Shown piece after piece: positions 7,375 to 16,002 of a DNA stretch of 18,491 nucleotides (the first letter of the stretch is position 1; each line of letters starts with the position of its first letter). The stretch comes from Bacillota bacterium. GTDB lineage: Bacteria > Bacillota > Sulfobacillia > JAJZYS01 > JAJYTV01. Under the pieces are notes generated by a model, which searched no databases, was not told where the DNA came from, and worked only from the letters and a program-made list of their open reading frames with translations. The position numbers and the translations under genes are program-made. The stretch spans positions 2,332-20,822 of the forward strand of contig JAKAPV010000016.1 of assembly GCA_021806845.1 (NCBI GenBank). Reading direction: 5' to 3'.

Positions 7375-8823
7375 TTGGCCGAGATCGAGGAGGAGGTACT
7401 CCGCTGCTATCTCGGCGCCTTCGGCGTCGAGCGCCAGGAGGCGGGCGAGGCATTCCAGGGCTTCGGTGAGGGACCGGACCCCGGGGAGATCTCGCGCCTT
7501 CAGGCCAGGATCTCGGAGGCGCCCGCCGCGCGGCGGGCGCTCCTTTCGCGTCTGCTTGGGCGGGCGCGCATGCGCGGCGAGGAGAGGGCCAAGAACCCGG
7601 CGGAGGCCGCCGGCGAAGTGCTCGCGGCACTCGTGCAGGCAGAGCTGCGGGGCGATGCGGAGCGGCAGGCAGTGCTCGAGGCGACGCCGCCCTATCTCAG
7701 TGCGGTGCTGCGCCGGGCGCGGGGAGGGACGCTTTCGCAAGGCACCCGCTCGTTCGGCGTGCAGGCGGCGTCGCTCGCGGCGGGACTCTTGCTCGCGCGC
7801 GGCGCGGACGCGGAGCTCGCGGAGCAGGGAGACCTGCTCGGGCGCGGCTTTTTGGCCTGCGAGCACTTCGTGCGCGGCCTCGACGAGCTGCAGGCGGCAC
7901 CGCAGGAGGGGCCGATGGGCGCGCACCCGTACGCGGACCTCCTGCTGGCGGAAGCGGGCGCCAGGGTCTATCCGAAGGAGCTCGCCGAGGCGGCGATGAC
8001 CGCCCTCCTGGCGGAGATGCGCGAGGCCCGCCGCATCGCGCGGCAGATCTCGCCGGGAGAGGACCTCTTCGAGGTGGTCGCGGGGATCGGCGAGGACGCG
8101 CCGGAGAACGAGGCGGAACTCCTCGAGGCGTACCGCGAGGCGCGGGCGGCGGTCGAGGCGGCCGTGGCCGCAGACTTCCCGGCTCCGCAGGCGAAGCTCG
8201 AGATCGCGCTCGCGCCGGCGCAGCTGCACGGGCTGCTGCCGTTCACGGCATACCTGCCGCCTTCCGCGGCCGATCCCGCGGGAACGGTGATCCTCAGCCA
8301 GGCGCTCGGGCCGATGACGAGCGCCCACGCGCGCGCGCGCACGCTGCTCGCCTGCGCGCACGACGGCGTGCCGGGGAGCCATCTCCTCTTCGCCGCCGCG
8401 CAGGGGGACAGGCTCAGGCGCCTTCTGCTCTCGCCGTACGCGGCCCAGGGCTGGGCGCTCTACGGCGCGCGCTATGCGGCGGAGCGCCTCGGAAGCGAGA
8501 AGGTCTCGCTGATCGCCGCGCTCGATTCCGCGCGGCGCGCCGGGCGCGCGTTCGCGGATGTGGCCCTGCACGCGGGACTTGCGGCGCGGGAGGACGTGCA
8601 GCGGATCCTCTCGGACGCGCTCTCGCTGCCCGAAGGGATGGCGGAGGCGGAGGTGCAGGGCGTGGCCCGCCAGCCGGGCTACGCGGCCTTGCCCTGGTGG
8701 CTCGCGCAGGACATCGCGGACCGCGTGCGCGGGGCCGTCGCGGCGGGGGGCAGGCTCAAGGACGTGCACGCACAGATCCTCGCCCAGGGCGCACTCGGAG
8801 GGCAGGAGGAGGCGAGCGCATGA
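7375..8823 (+). CDS. DUF885-like protein with degraded putative metal motif
   Basis: A 482-residue protein whose C-terminal half resembles the DUF885 family (predicted zinc-peptidase-like proteins). That family usually carries HExxPGHH followed by EGWALY. Here the equivalents read HDGVPGSH (residues 329-336) and QGWALY (358-363). Glu to Asp, His to Ser and Glu to Gln changes at likely catalytic or ligand positions suggest a non-catalytic relative. After that comes an Ala/Arg-rich helical segment (SLIAALDSARRAGRAFADVALHAGL) typical of the family. The N-terminal half is helical and acidic and I do not recognise it. I chose TTG 7375 because GGAGG at 7363-7367 is well spaced; the open frame extends upstream only as a shadow of ppdK. 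ATGA coupling links it to dgt. The family match is by eye. Confidence 0.6.
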   Translation: MAEIEEEVLRCYLGAFGVERQEAGEAFQGFGEGPDPGEISRLQARISEAPAARRALLSRLLGRARMRGEERAKNPAEAAGEVLAALVQAELRGDAERQAVLEATPPYLSAVLRRARGGTLSQGTRSFGVQAASLAAGLLLARGADAELAEQGDLLGRGFLACEHFVRGLDELQAAPQEGPMGAHPYADLLLAEAGARVYPKELAEAAMTALLAEMREARRIARQISPGEDLFEVVAGIGEDAPENEAELLEAYREARAAVEAAVAADFPAPQAKLEIALAPAQLHGLLPFTAYLPPSAADPAGTVILSQALGPMTSAHARARTLLACAHDGVPGSHLLFAAAQGDRLRRLLLSPYAAQGWALYGARYAAERLGSEKVSLIAALDSARRAGRAFADVALHAGLAAREDVQRILSDALSLPEGMAEAEVQGVARQPGYAALPWWLAQDIADRVRGAVAAGGRLKDVHAQILAQGALGGQEEASA

Positions 8824-9815
8824 CGATGACGCCGCGGGCTTTCACCGAAGCGCGGGAGGCGCGGGACCTCATGCCCTGGGCGGCGCACAGCGCCGACACC
8901 CAGGGGCGGCCGCGGCCCGAGGAGGACGCGGACTCGGTCCGGACGGCGTTTCAGCGCGACCGCGACCGGATCATCCATTCCAAGGCGTTTCGGCGCCTCA
9001 AGGACAAGACGCAGGTGTTCATCGCCGCGGAAGGCGACCATTATCGCACGCGGCTCACGCACACGCTCGAGGTTGCGCAGATCGCGCGCACCTTGGCGCG
9101 GGCGCTGCGCCTCAACGAGGACCTCACGGAAGCGGTCGCGCTCGCGCACGACATCGGGCACACGCCGTTCGGCCACGCGGGAGAGCGGGTGCTCGACGAG
9201 CTCGTGCCGGGCGGCTTTCGCCACTACGAGCAGAGCCTGCGGGTCTGCGACGTCCTGGAGCGGCCTGGGGGGCTCAACCTGACGCAGGAGGTGCGCGACG
9301 GGATCGTCTCGCACACCGCGAGCGGCCGGCCGGGCACGCACGAGGCGCGGCTCGTGCACCTCGCGGACCGCATCGCCTACGTGAACCACGACATCGACGA
9401 CGCCTTGCGCGCGCGGATCATCACGCAGGCGGAGTTGCCGAAGGAGCCGATCCGGCTACTCGGCGAGCGCCACTCCCAGCGCATCCACCGCCTGGCCCTC
9501 GCCGTGATCGAGGAATCCCAGGGACAGGAGCGGGCCGCGATGCGCGAGGCGGAGGCGGCGGCGCTCGAGGAACTGCGGCAGTTCCTCTTCCAGCGCGTCT
9601 ACTTCGGCTCGCCGCCGAAGAAGGAGGAGAAGAAGGCGGAGGGGCTCCTGCGCCAGCTCTACATCCACTACCGGGAGAACCCGGACCTCCTGCCCGAGCA
9701 GAGCGCGGCAGGCGATGCGGGCGTGCGCGACTACTGCGCCGGCATGACCGACCATTTCGCCATCTCGCAGTACGAGCGGTTCTTCATGCCGCGGCCTTGG
9801 CCACCGGAGGAATAG
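8820..9815 (+). CDS. dgt: dGTP triphosphohydrolase-like HD-domain protein
   Basis: HD-superfamily dGTPase-like proteins hydrolyse dGTP or other dNTPs to the nucleoside and tripolyphosphate and help control the dNTP pool. The 331-residue protein has the family's N-terminal FQRDRDRIIHSKAFRRLKDK, then RTRLTHTLEVAQIA with metal-ligand His81, HDIGHTPFGHAGE with His110-Asp111, and a later HLADRIAYVNHDIDDA. ATG 8820 overlaps the stop of the previous gene (ATGA) and follows AGGAGG at 8804-8809; a second ATG at 8826 is less well placed. This gene sits just before dnaG in many Clostridia-like genomes, which fits dNTP supply next to primase. Substrate preference cannot be read from the sequence. Confidence 0.92.
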   Translation: MTMTPRAFTEAREARDLMPWAAHSADTQGRPRPEEDADSVRTAFQRDRDRIIHSKAFRRLKDKTQVFIAAEGDHYRTRLTHTLEVAQIARTLARALRLNEDLTEAVALAHDIGHTPFGHAGERVLDELVPGGFRHYEQSLRVCDVLERPGGLNLTQEVRDGIVSHTASGRPGTHEARLVHLADRIAYVNHDIDDALRARIITQAELPKEPIRLLGERHSQRIHRLALAVIEESQGQERAAMREAEAAALEELRQFLFQRVYFGSPPKKEEKKAEGLLRQLYIHYRENPDLLPEQSAAGDAGVRDYCAGMTDHFAISQYERFFMPRPWPPEE

Positions 9816-9865
9816 TGTCGGCTGGTGGCGAAGGCACTTCCTGACCTCATAGGGAGGTGTCTTCC

Positions 9866-11608
9866 TTGCCCTTCCGCTCGGAGGGGCTCGATGAACTGCG
9901 GCGCCGGATCGACATTGCCGCCGTCGTCGGACAGACGGTCGCGCTGCGGCGTCAGGGCGCTCGGCTCGTCGGACTCTGCCCCTTCCACAACGAAAAATCC
10001 CCGTCCTTCTCCGTCTCGCCCGAGCGGGGCCTTTTTTACTGCTTCGGCTGCCACGCGGGCGGGGACGCGATCGACTTCGTGATGCGCCGCGACAACCTCT
10101 CGTTCCGCGAGGCGATCGAGGTCCTCGCGCAGGAATTCGGCGTGCAGCTGCCCGAGGACGACGCGGCGGAGAGCGGCGAGGCCGCGCGGCGCCAGGAACA
10201 GCGGGCGAAGCTTCTGAAACTGCTCGAGGCGGCACAGGCGCAGTTCTCCGCCTTCCTCTTCGGCGGGCGCGGAGAGGCGGCGCGCAGCTACCTCGCCGGC
10301 CGCGGCATGCACGCGGAGGAGGCGCGGCGCTTCGACCTCGGCTACGCGCCGGGCGGCGGCGAGCTGCTCTCGCAGCTCAAGGCGCCGCAGGACCTCCTGA
10401 TCGAGGCGGGCCTCGCGATCCGCCACGAGAGCGGTCGCGTCTACGAGCGCTTCCGCGAGCGCGTCACGTTCGCGATCCGGGACCGGGCGGGGCGCATCGT
10501 CGGCTTCGGCGGGCGCACGCTCGGCGACGGGCAGCCGAAGTACCTCAATTCGCCCGAAACGCCGCTCTTCCACAAGGGCAGCATCCTCTACGCCTGGCCG
10601 TGGGCGCAGCGCACCATCCAGGACGAGCGCGCCGTGACGCTCTGTGAAGGGTACATGGACGCGATCGCGCTGCATCGGGGCGGCTTCGCCGGGACCGTCG
10701 CGACGCTCGGCACGGCGCTCACGGAGGAGCACGCGCGGCAGATCGGGCGGGTCGCGCGGCGCGCGTACCTCGCGTTCGACACCGACAGCGCAGGCAAGAT
10801 GGCGGTGCGGCGCAGCATGCAGCCGCTTCTGGTGCAGGGCCTCGAGGTGCTCGTGGTGGCGCCGCCCGAAGGGAAGGATCCGGACGAACTCCTGCGCGCG
10901 CAGGGACCTGGGGCGTGGCGCGAGGCGCTCGCGCAGGCACAGCCCGTGACGACCTGGCTATACCGCGAGGCGGTCGCGCAGCACGGCGTCGATACGCCGG
11001 CCGCCAAGGCCCGCGTGACGGAAGAGGTGTTCGAGGCGGTGCGCGCCATGCAAAGTCCGCTCGTCCGCGACGAGGAGCTGCGGCGGCTCGCGCTGCGCCT
11101 CGAAGTGAACGAACAGGCGCTGCGCGCCGAGTTTCAGCGGGGACGCGCGGGGGACAGAACGCATACGCTGCAAAATCCAAGGAATAGTACTAGAAATACA
11201 GCGATGGCAAACGCTCGCCCCGACTGGCTGCTGCTTGAGACGACGCTGCTCTCGCTCGCATTTCAGTACCCCGATGTTGCGACTGGGATTCGGGAGGCCT
11301 GCCATCCGCTAAAGGATGTGTCCTGCGAAACTGCCCTCGCGCTAGCGGCTGCCGGGGAGGATCCCGCGCAGGCTGAGGACGAGGGCGTGCGGCGCGCTTG
11401 GGCTGAAGCGGCACTCTCGGAAACGCTGCCCAGGGAAGAAATTGCGAAGGTCATCCGGCGGTGGACGCTTGCAGGTAAAAGGGAAAGACTGAACGAAGTC
11501 AATCGCATCATTTCGGAAATGCAAGAGGCAGGTCAGCCGATTGATTCGTCGCTTCTCGCGGACGCGCAACAGCTGTTTTTGGAGATTGAGCGCCGTCGAA
11601 GGGGGTGA
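9866..11608 (+). CDS. dnaG: DNA primase
   Basis: DnaG synthesises RNA primers on the lagging strand at the replication fork in partnership with the DnaB helicase. The 580-residue product has the CHC2 zinc-binding domain (C38-P-F-H41 ... C59-F-G-C62), a TOPRIM catalytic core with EGYMD starting at Glu261 and FDTDSAGK with Asp305/Asp307, and a C-terminal helical region expected to bind helicase. I chose TTG 9866 because AGGGAGG at 9851-9857 is spaced eight bases from it, whereas the in-frame GTG 9857 overlaps that Shine-Dalgarno. From about 11160 to the end the base and codon use is visibly less GC-rich than in the first two-thirds. The first sigma gene starts nine bases after the stop. Confidence 0.96.
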   Translation: MPFRSEGLDELRRRIDIAAVVGQTVALRRQGARLVGLCPFHNEKSPSFSVSPERGLFYCFGCHAGGDAIDFVMRRDNLSFREAIEVLAQEFGVQLPEDDAAESGEAARRQEQRAKLLKLLEAAQAQFSAFLFGGRGEAARSYLAGRGMHAEEARRFDLGYAPGGGELLSQLKAPQDLLIEAGLAIRHESGRVYERFRERVTFAIRDRAGRIVGFGGRTLGDGQPKYLNSPETPLFHKGSILYAWPWAQRTIQDERAVTLCEGYMDAIALHRGGFAGTVATLGTALTEEHARQIGRVARRAYLAFDTDSAGKMAVRRSMQPLLVQGLEVLVVAPPEGKDPDELLRAQGPGAWREALAQAQPVTTWLYREAVAQHGVDTPAAKARVTEEVFEAVRAMQSPLVRDEELRRLALRLEVNEQALRAEFQRGRAGDRTHTLQNPRNSTRNTAMANARPDWLLLETTLLSLAFQYPDVATGIREACHPLKDVSCETALALAAAGEDPAQAEDEGVRRAWAEAALSETLPREEIAKVIRRWTLAGKRERLNEVNRIISEMQEAGQPIDSSLLADAQQLFLEIERRRRG

Positions 11609-11617
11609 GCAGCACAC

Positions 11618-12691
<1,074 letters not shown>

Positions 12692-12715
12692 GCGCCGAAC
12701 CCCCGACATCGGTGT

Positions 12716-12744
12716 TTGACACTGGTGGTCGGCTGCGGTATTAT
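12716..12744 (+). promoter_or_regulatory. Near-consensus promoter of the second sigma gene
   Basis: TTGACA at 12716-12721, an exact 17-base spacer, then TATTAT at 12739-12744. Eleven of twelve consensus bases are present. It begins 25 bases after the first sigma gene ends, so the downstream copy can be transcribed independently, probably by the housekeeping sigma form of RNA polymerase. Confidence 0.9.
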
Positions 12745-12795
12745 CATCGCTTTATTGCGCTACGCTTGAAGTGGTCGTAGAAACGCATTTCTCCA

Positions 12796-12858
12796 CCGGC
12801 AAGGGTGCGCCGCGCGGCGGTCGTGGGGACACGACGGCCCGCCTAGGCGTCCTGCCGG
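12796..12858 (+). promoter_or_regulatory. Structured 5' leader of the second sigma gene
   Basis: Within the roughly 130-base leader, CCGGCA(A)GG at 12796-12804 pairs with CCTGCCGG at 12851-12858. This outer stem encloses a self-complementary CGCCGCGCGGCG (12808-12819) and a perfect hairpin GTCGTG/CACGAC (12820-12825 with 12830-12835, GGGA loop). The fold ends just before the Shine-Dalgarno at 12865-12872. It does not match a riboswitch class I recognise. It could be a cis-regulatory RNA or only the folding potential of GC-rich sequence. Confidence 0.35.
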
Positions 12859-12880
12859 CGGCTGGGAGGAGGTGTCGCCG

Positions 12881-13966
12881 GTGGCGGCACGCGGCAGGGG
12901 AGAATCGGGCGACGCGCTCGCGGATCACGTGGAGCGCCTGGAGCGCGAAGCCGTAGAGTCCGGGCTGGGCAGTGGTCGGGCTCTCACAGAGAGCGACGGG
13001 ATGCCCGGACATGCGGACGCCGTCTACGAGGATCTTTCCGAGCTGAGCATCCAGATGCGCCCCGCGGGCGAGGCGGAAGAGGCGGCCTCGGACGAGGAGG
13101 TTGAGGAGCCCGCGGAGGTCGAGGTGCCGGAGGCGCTCTCGAGCGACGATCCGGTCCGTACGTACCTGCGCGAGATCGGGCGCGTGCCGCTGCTCGACGC
13201 CCAGGGCGAGGTGGAGCTCGCCCGGCGCATCGAGGAAGGCGACGAGGAGGCGCGTCACCAGCTGACGCAGGCGAACCTGCGCCTCGTCGTGAGCATCGCG
13301 CGCCGCTACGTGGGCCGGGGGCTCGCGCTCCTCGACCTGATTCAGGAGGGCAACCTCGGCCTCATCAAGGCGGTCGAGAAGTTCGACTACCGCAAGGGCT
13401 TCAAGTTTTCCACGTACGCGACCTGGTGGATCCGCCAGGCGATCACGCGGGCGATCGCGGACCAGGCGCGGACGATCCGCATCCCTGTACACATGGTCGA
13501 GACGATCAACAAGCTCGTGCGCGTGCAGCGCAGCCTCCTGCAGGACCTCGGCCGCGAGCCGACCGCGGAGGAGGTCGCGGAGGAGATGGACGTCTCGCCC
13601 GAGCGGGTGCGCGAAATCCTGAAGGTCGCGCAGGAGCCGGTATCGCTCGAGACGCCGATCGGCGAGGAGGCGGACTCCCACCTCGGGGACTTCATCGAGG
13701 ACGAGGACGCGCCGGCGCCGGCCGAGGCCGCAAGCTACCTCCTGCTCAGAGAGCAGGTTGGTGAGGTCCTCTCGTCGCTGACGCCGCGGGAGAAGCGGGT
13801 GCTCGAGCTGCGCTTCGGACTCGACGACGGCCGGACGCGCACGCTGGAGGAAGTCGGGCAGGTGTTCGGCGTGACGCGCGAGCGCATTCGGCAGATCGAG
13901 GCGAAGGCGCTGCGCAAGCTGCGCCACCCGACGCGCTCGAAGAAGCTGAAGGACTACCTCGAGTAG
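12881..13966 (+). CDS. RpoD/SigA-family sigma factor, second tandem copy
   Basis: A primary-type sigma factor of 361 residues directly after sigA. From DDPVRTYLREIG to the end it aligns to the first copy without gaps over 270 residues with about 29 differences (~89% identity, hand count). The -10 segment YATWWIRQAITRA and the 4.2 helix VTRERIRQIEAKALRKLRHP are identical, so it should read the same promoter class. The first ~90 residues are different: acidic and glycine-rich, with only a faint echo of region 1.1 (AVYEDLSELSIQM against AVYERLADLGIEV). I chose GTG 12881; an in-frame GTG at 12872 lies inside the GGAGGAGG ribosome site. Its own strong promoter suggests separate regulation. It may be a group-2 sigma or a condition-specific form of SigA. 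Confidence 0.92.
   Translation: MAARGRGESGDALADHVERLEREAVESGLGSGRALTESDGMPGHADAVYEDLSELSIQMRPAGEAEEAASDEEVEEPAEVEVPEALSSDDPVRTYLREIGRVPLLDAQGEVELARRIEEGDEEARHQLTQANLRLVVSIARRYVGRGLALLDLIQEGNLGLIKAVEKFDYRKGFKFSTYATWWIRQAITRAIADQARTIRIPVHMVETINKLVRVQRSLLQDLGREPTAEEVAEEMDVSPERVREILKVAQEPVSLETPIGEEADSHLGDFIEDEDAPAPAEAASYLLLREQVGEVLSSLTPREKRVLELRFGLDDGRTRTLEEVGQVFGVTRERIRQIEAKALRKLRHPTRSKKLKDYLE
13154..13963 (+). repeat. Direct duplication, copy 2 (sigma regions 1.2-4.2)
   Basis: Second copy of the 270-codon block. Most differences from copy 1 cluster in regions 1.2-2.1 and at the 3.0/3.1 boundary; the DNA-contacting segments are unchanged. Recombination between the two copies would delete one promoter and one divergent N-terminus. 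Confidence 0.9.
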
Positions 13967-13978
13967 AAGGAATGCAGT

Positions 13979-14010
13979 GCGAGGGACCGGGCGTTTGCCC
14001 GGTCCCTCGC
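13979..14010. terminator. Strong hairpin between convergent genes
   Basis: A perfect 14-bp stem (13979-13992 with 13997-14010) with a GTTT loop, 12 bases after the second sigma gene and 63 bases beyond the stop of the convergent MFS gene. Neither side has a T-rich tail. It is a likely transcription end for both strands or an mRNA 3'-end stabiliser rather than a canonical intrinsic terminator. Confidence 0.65.
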
Positions 14011-14073
14011 CGCGTCGATCGGGAATGCCGATAGGAGAAAAGGACGCGCGCGGGCCTGCCCGGCGGCGCGCCG

Positions 14074-15294
14074 CTACGAGACATCGAGCCCCGCGACGGC
14101 CTGCTGCCGGGCGACGCCGGAACGCCGGTAGAGGAGAGCGGCCAAGAGGGGCAGGAGGGCCAGCGTAAGCAGGAGCGGCGCGGGCGCCACCGCCTGCAGC
14201 AGGAGTCCGGCGCTGAACGGCGCCAGGGCGGCCGCAAGGCTACCGGCGAGCGACGAGACGCCCATGTAGACGCCGCGATCGGCTGCGGGTGCGAGGGCCG
14301 CGATATACGCCCCTGCCGTGGTGGCGAGGAACATCTCTCCGAACGTGAAGAACACGTCCACGAGGCCGATCGAGGTCATGCTGCGGGCAAACGCGAGTCC
14401 CGCGAGCGAGAGCGCGTAGAGGAGGGCACCGCCCGCAAGGATCTGCGTTGGGCGCCTGCCGTCGGTGAAGCGCGCGAGAAACAGAGAGCACCCCACCACG
14501 AGGATCGCATTCACGGACATGAAGGTGCCGTAGACCGCGCCCGGCAGGGCGATATGCATGCGCAGGAGATAGAGCGGCAGGGAGTCGTAGATCTGGTTGT
14601 AGGCGAAGTTCGAGAGGAAGCTCGCCGCGAGGAAGACCACGAACCAGCGCTCCCGCAGGGCGCGGCCGTAGCCGGAGCCGAACGCCGGGCGGTCTCCTGC
14701 CTTGGGTGCCGTGTCGGGCAGGTGCCTGAGGAGAAGGCCCGCGAACGAGAAGACGACGGCGCCGGCTAGCGAGCAGGTGAGGCTGTGGTGCGTGATGGCG
14801 AGCGTGGCGCCAATGGCCGGTCCGATCGCGGCGCCGATGTTGTTGACGAAGTAGAGGAAGGTGTAGCTGAGCACCCGCTGGTCCGGTGCGGTTGAGTCCG
14901 CCACGACGACGTTGCTGGCCGGCCAGTAGGCGCTTCCCATCAGGCCGACGAGGCCGTTCAGCACGGCGAACGCAAGCAGGCCGTGCGCGAAGGCCATGAG
15001 GAGCATCATCAGCCCCTCGCCGACCAGCGAGAGAAGCATGACGGGGCGCCGGCCGAAATGGTCGACGACGGGGCCCGCGACGGCCTGTCCGACCACGCCG
15101 AAGAGCGGCGACAGCGCGAGGACGGTGCCGATCTGGCCAAGCCCGGCATGGAGCGCGAGCGCGAGATAGAGTCCGAGGAAGCCGATGGTCAGCTTGCGGG
15201 CAATTGCGTCAAGGAGCCTTCCTAGGGCAAGAAGCCGGACAATCGGGGGGAGTCTGCGCAGGTAACCGACAGAAGCGTGCCAAACCGTGTCCAA
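14074..15294 (-). CDS. Major facilitator superfamily transporter
   Basis: A 406-residue membrane protein with about twelve hydrophobic segments in two six-helix halves and the MFS motif-A-like loop GPVVDHFGRRPVMLL after the second helix. The loop between halves (PDTAPKAGDRPAFGSGYGRALRERW) is polar. It resembles drug/proton antiporters of the DHA1 type, but no residue reveals the substrate. I chose TTG 15294 because AAGGAG (complement of 15304-15309) lies nine bases upstream; an earlier in-frame TTG at 15321 has no ribosome site. It is convergent with the sigma genes. A possible 44-codon reading frame overlaps its start from upstream. Export of a toxic small molecule is an inference from the family. 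Confidence 0.88.
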   Translation of the reverse strand: MDTVWHASVGYLRRLPPIVRLLALGRLLDAIARKLTIGFLGLYLALALHAGLGQIGTVLALSPLFGVVGQAVAGPVVDHFGRRPVMLLSLVGEGLMMLLMAFAHGLLAFAVLNGLVGLMGSAYWPASNVVVADSTAPDQRVLSYTFLYFVNNIGAAIGPAIGATLAITHHSLTCSLAGAVVFSFAGLLLRHLPDTAPKAGDRPAFGSGYGRALRERWFVVFLAASFLSNFAYNQIYDSLPLYLLRMHIALPGAVYGTFMSVNAILVVGCSLFLARFTDGRRPTQILAGGALLYALSLAGLAFARSMTSIGLVDVFFTFGEMFLATTAGAYIAALAPAADRGVYMGVSSLAGSLAAALAPFSAGLLLQAVAPAPLLLTLALLPLLAALLYRRSGVARQQAVAGLDVS

Positions 15295-15356
15295 TGCGAG
15301 CGTCTCCTTACTGAAGGGCAAATGCAGGGGACTATGGATACGATCGTCGAGGACAT
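15222..15356 (-). CDS. Possible leader peptide overlapping the MFS start
   Basis: A 44-codon frame beginning ATG at 15356-15354, with AAGGAG ten bases upstream (complement of 15367-15372). It starts MSSTIVSIVPCICPSVRRR and runs past the MFS Shine-Dalgarno and start in a different frame. Ribosomes translating it would cross the MFS initiation site, as in leader-controlled antibiotic-resistance genes. It has no recognisable domain and coding bias gives no support, so it may be chance. Confidence 0.3.
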   Translation of the reverse strand: MSSTIVSIVPCICPSVRRRSHWTRFGTLLSVTCADSPRLSGFLP

Positions 15357-15548
15357 GGTGATCACACTCCTTCGGTGTTCTAGCAGATGGCGTGTACCAT
15401 ACCGCACAGCATCGGCGACGGTCCAGCGCACTTTGGCGTCGGTGTCAGCCCATCGGATCTGTGCATGACAGGCAGTCGATCTGCGACACGGCGGGATGCG
15501 CGGGAGAGGGTACGATTAGGAGGCGCGGAGGACGGGAGGGACCCATCG

Positions 15549-15929
15549 GTGGCATTTCGCTTTCACGGTGTCGACCATGTGCAGCTCGCGGCGCCGCCTG
15601 GCTGCGAGGAGCAGGCGCGGTCCTACTTCGGCGGGTTGCTTGGGTGGGAGGAAATCAAAAAGCCCGCGTCGCTGCGCGGGCGCGGCGGCGTCTGGTTCCG
15701 GTGCGGGCGGCATGAGGTGCACATCGGGGTGCAAAGGGATTTCGTCCCGGCGGCCAAGGCGCATCCCTGCTTCGCGGTGGATGGCCTCGACGAGCTGCGC
15801 GGCCGTCTGACGCAGGCGGGCGTAGAGGTGCGCGACGACGACGCCCGCACGGAGGAGGGAGTACGTCGCTTCTACGCGAGCGATCCCTTCGGAAACCGCC
15901 TCGAGTTTATGGAGAGGGGTCAGCCATAG
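15549..15929 (+). CDS. VOC/glyoxalase-fold protein
   Basis: A 126-residue protein of the vicinal oxygen chelate superfamily, which includes glyoxalase I, dioxygenases and bleomycin/fosfomycin resistance proteins. The two beta-alpha-beta-beta-beta modules are visible. The first starts FHGVDHVQLAAP with His10, followed by the helix CEEQARSYFGGLLGWEE and strands ending HEVHIGV. The second has HPCFAVDGLDELRGRL with His72 and ends YASDPFGNRLEFME with Glu119. His10, His72 and Glu119 fit the usual metal-ligand positions. GTG 15549 follows GGGAGGG at 15534-15540 with an eight-base gap. It diverges from the MFS gene; I saw no convincing promoter in the roughly 190 bases between them. The substrate is unknown. 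Confidence 0.88.
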   Translation: MAFRFHGVDHVQLAAPPGCEEQARSYFGGLLGWEEIKKPASLRGRGGVWFRCGRHEVHIGVQRDFVPAAKAHPCFAVDGLDELRGRLTQAGVEVRDDDARTEEGVRRFYASDPFGNRLEFMERGQP

Positions 15930-15952
15930 GAAGAAAGTGACTGTGGCTGACC
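15918..15952. repeat. 9-bp inverted repeat at the edge of the accessory segment
   Basis: GGTCAGCCA at 15918-15926 and its exact complement TGGCTGACC at 15944-15952 flank 17 bases and span the VOC stop codon. A direct repeat GCCATAGGAA also occurs at 15923-15932 and 15955-15964. It could be a terminator-like hairpin, a recombinase arm site or an insertion scar. Confidence 0.5.
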
Positions 15953-16002
15953 ATGCCATAGGAAAACAGGTAACCTCTGCTACGACGAATTCCAGAGAGA
16001 CG

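Noticed and set aside
3080..7630. A 1516-codon open frame on the minus strand opposite glyS-ppsR-ppdK
   Set aside because: It is antisense to three well-identified genes. Its composition (very Arg/Ala/Leu/His-rich, no domains) is what the complement of GC-rich codons gives. Similar long antisense frames across the core operon were dropped for the same reason.
12771..12956. Possible 61-codon leader frame in front of the second sigma gene
   Set aside because: No ribosome binding site before its GTG, the sequence is low-complexity Arg-rich, and most of it is better explained as structured leader RNA.
15387..15400. ATGG/CCAT interrupted palindrome as an MFS operator
   Set aside because: Four-base arms are expected by chance, and no convincing promoter elements surround it.
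15930..16002. Remnant PIN-domain toxin after the ribbon-helix-helix gene
   Set aside because: No frame on the minus strand begins with the expected 'DTN' strand and acidic residue; only about 70 bases are available before the VOC gene.
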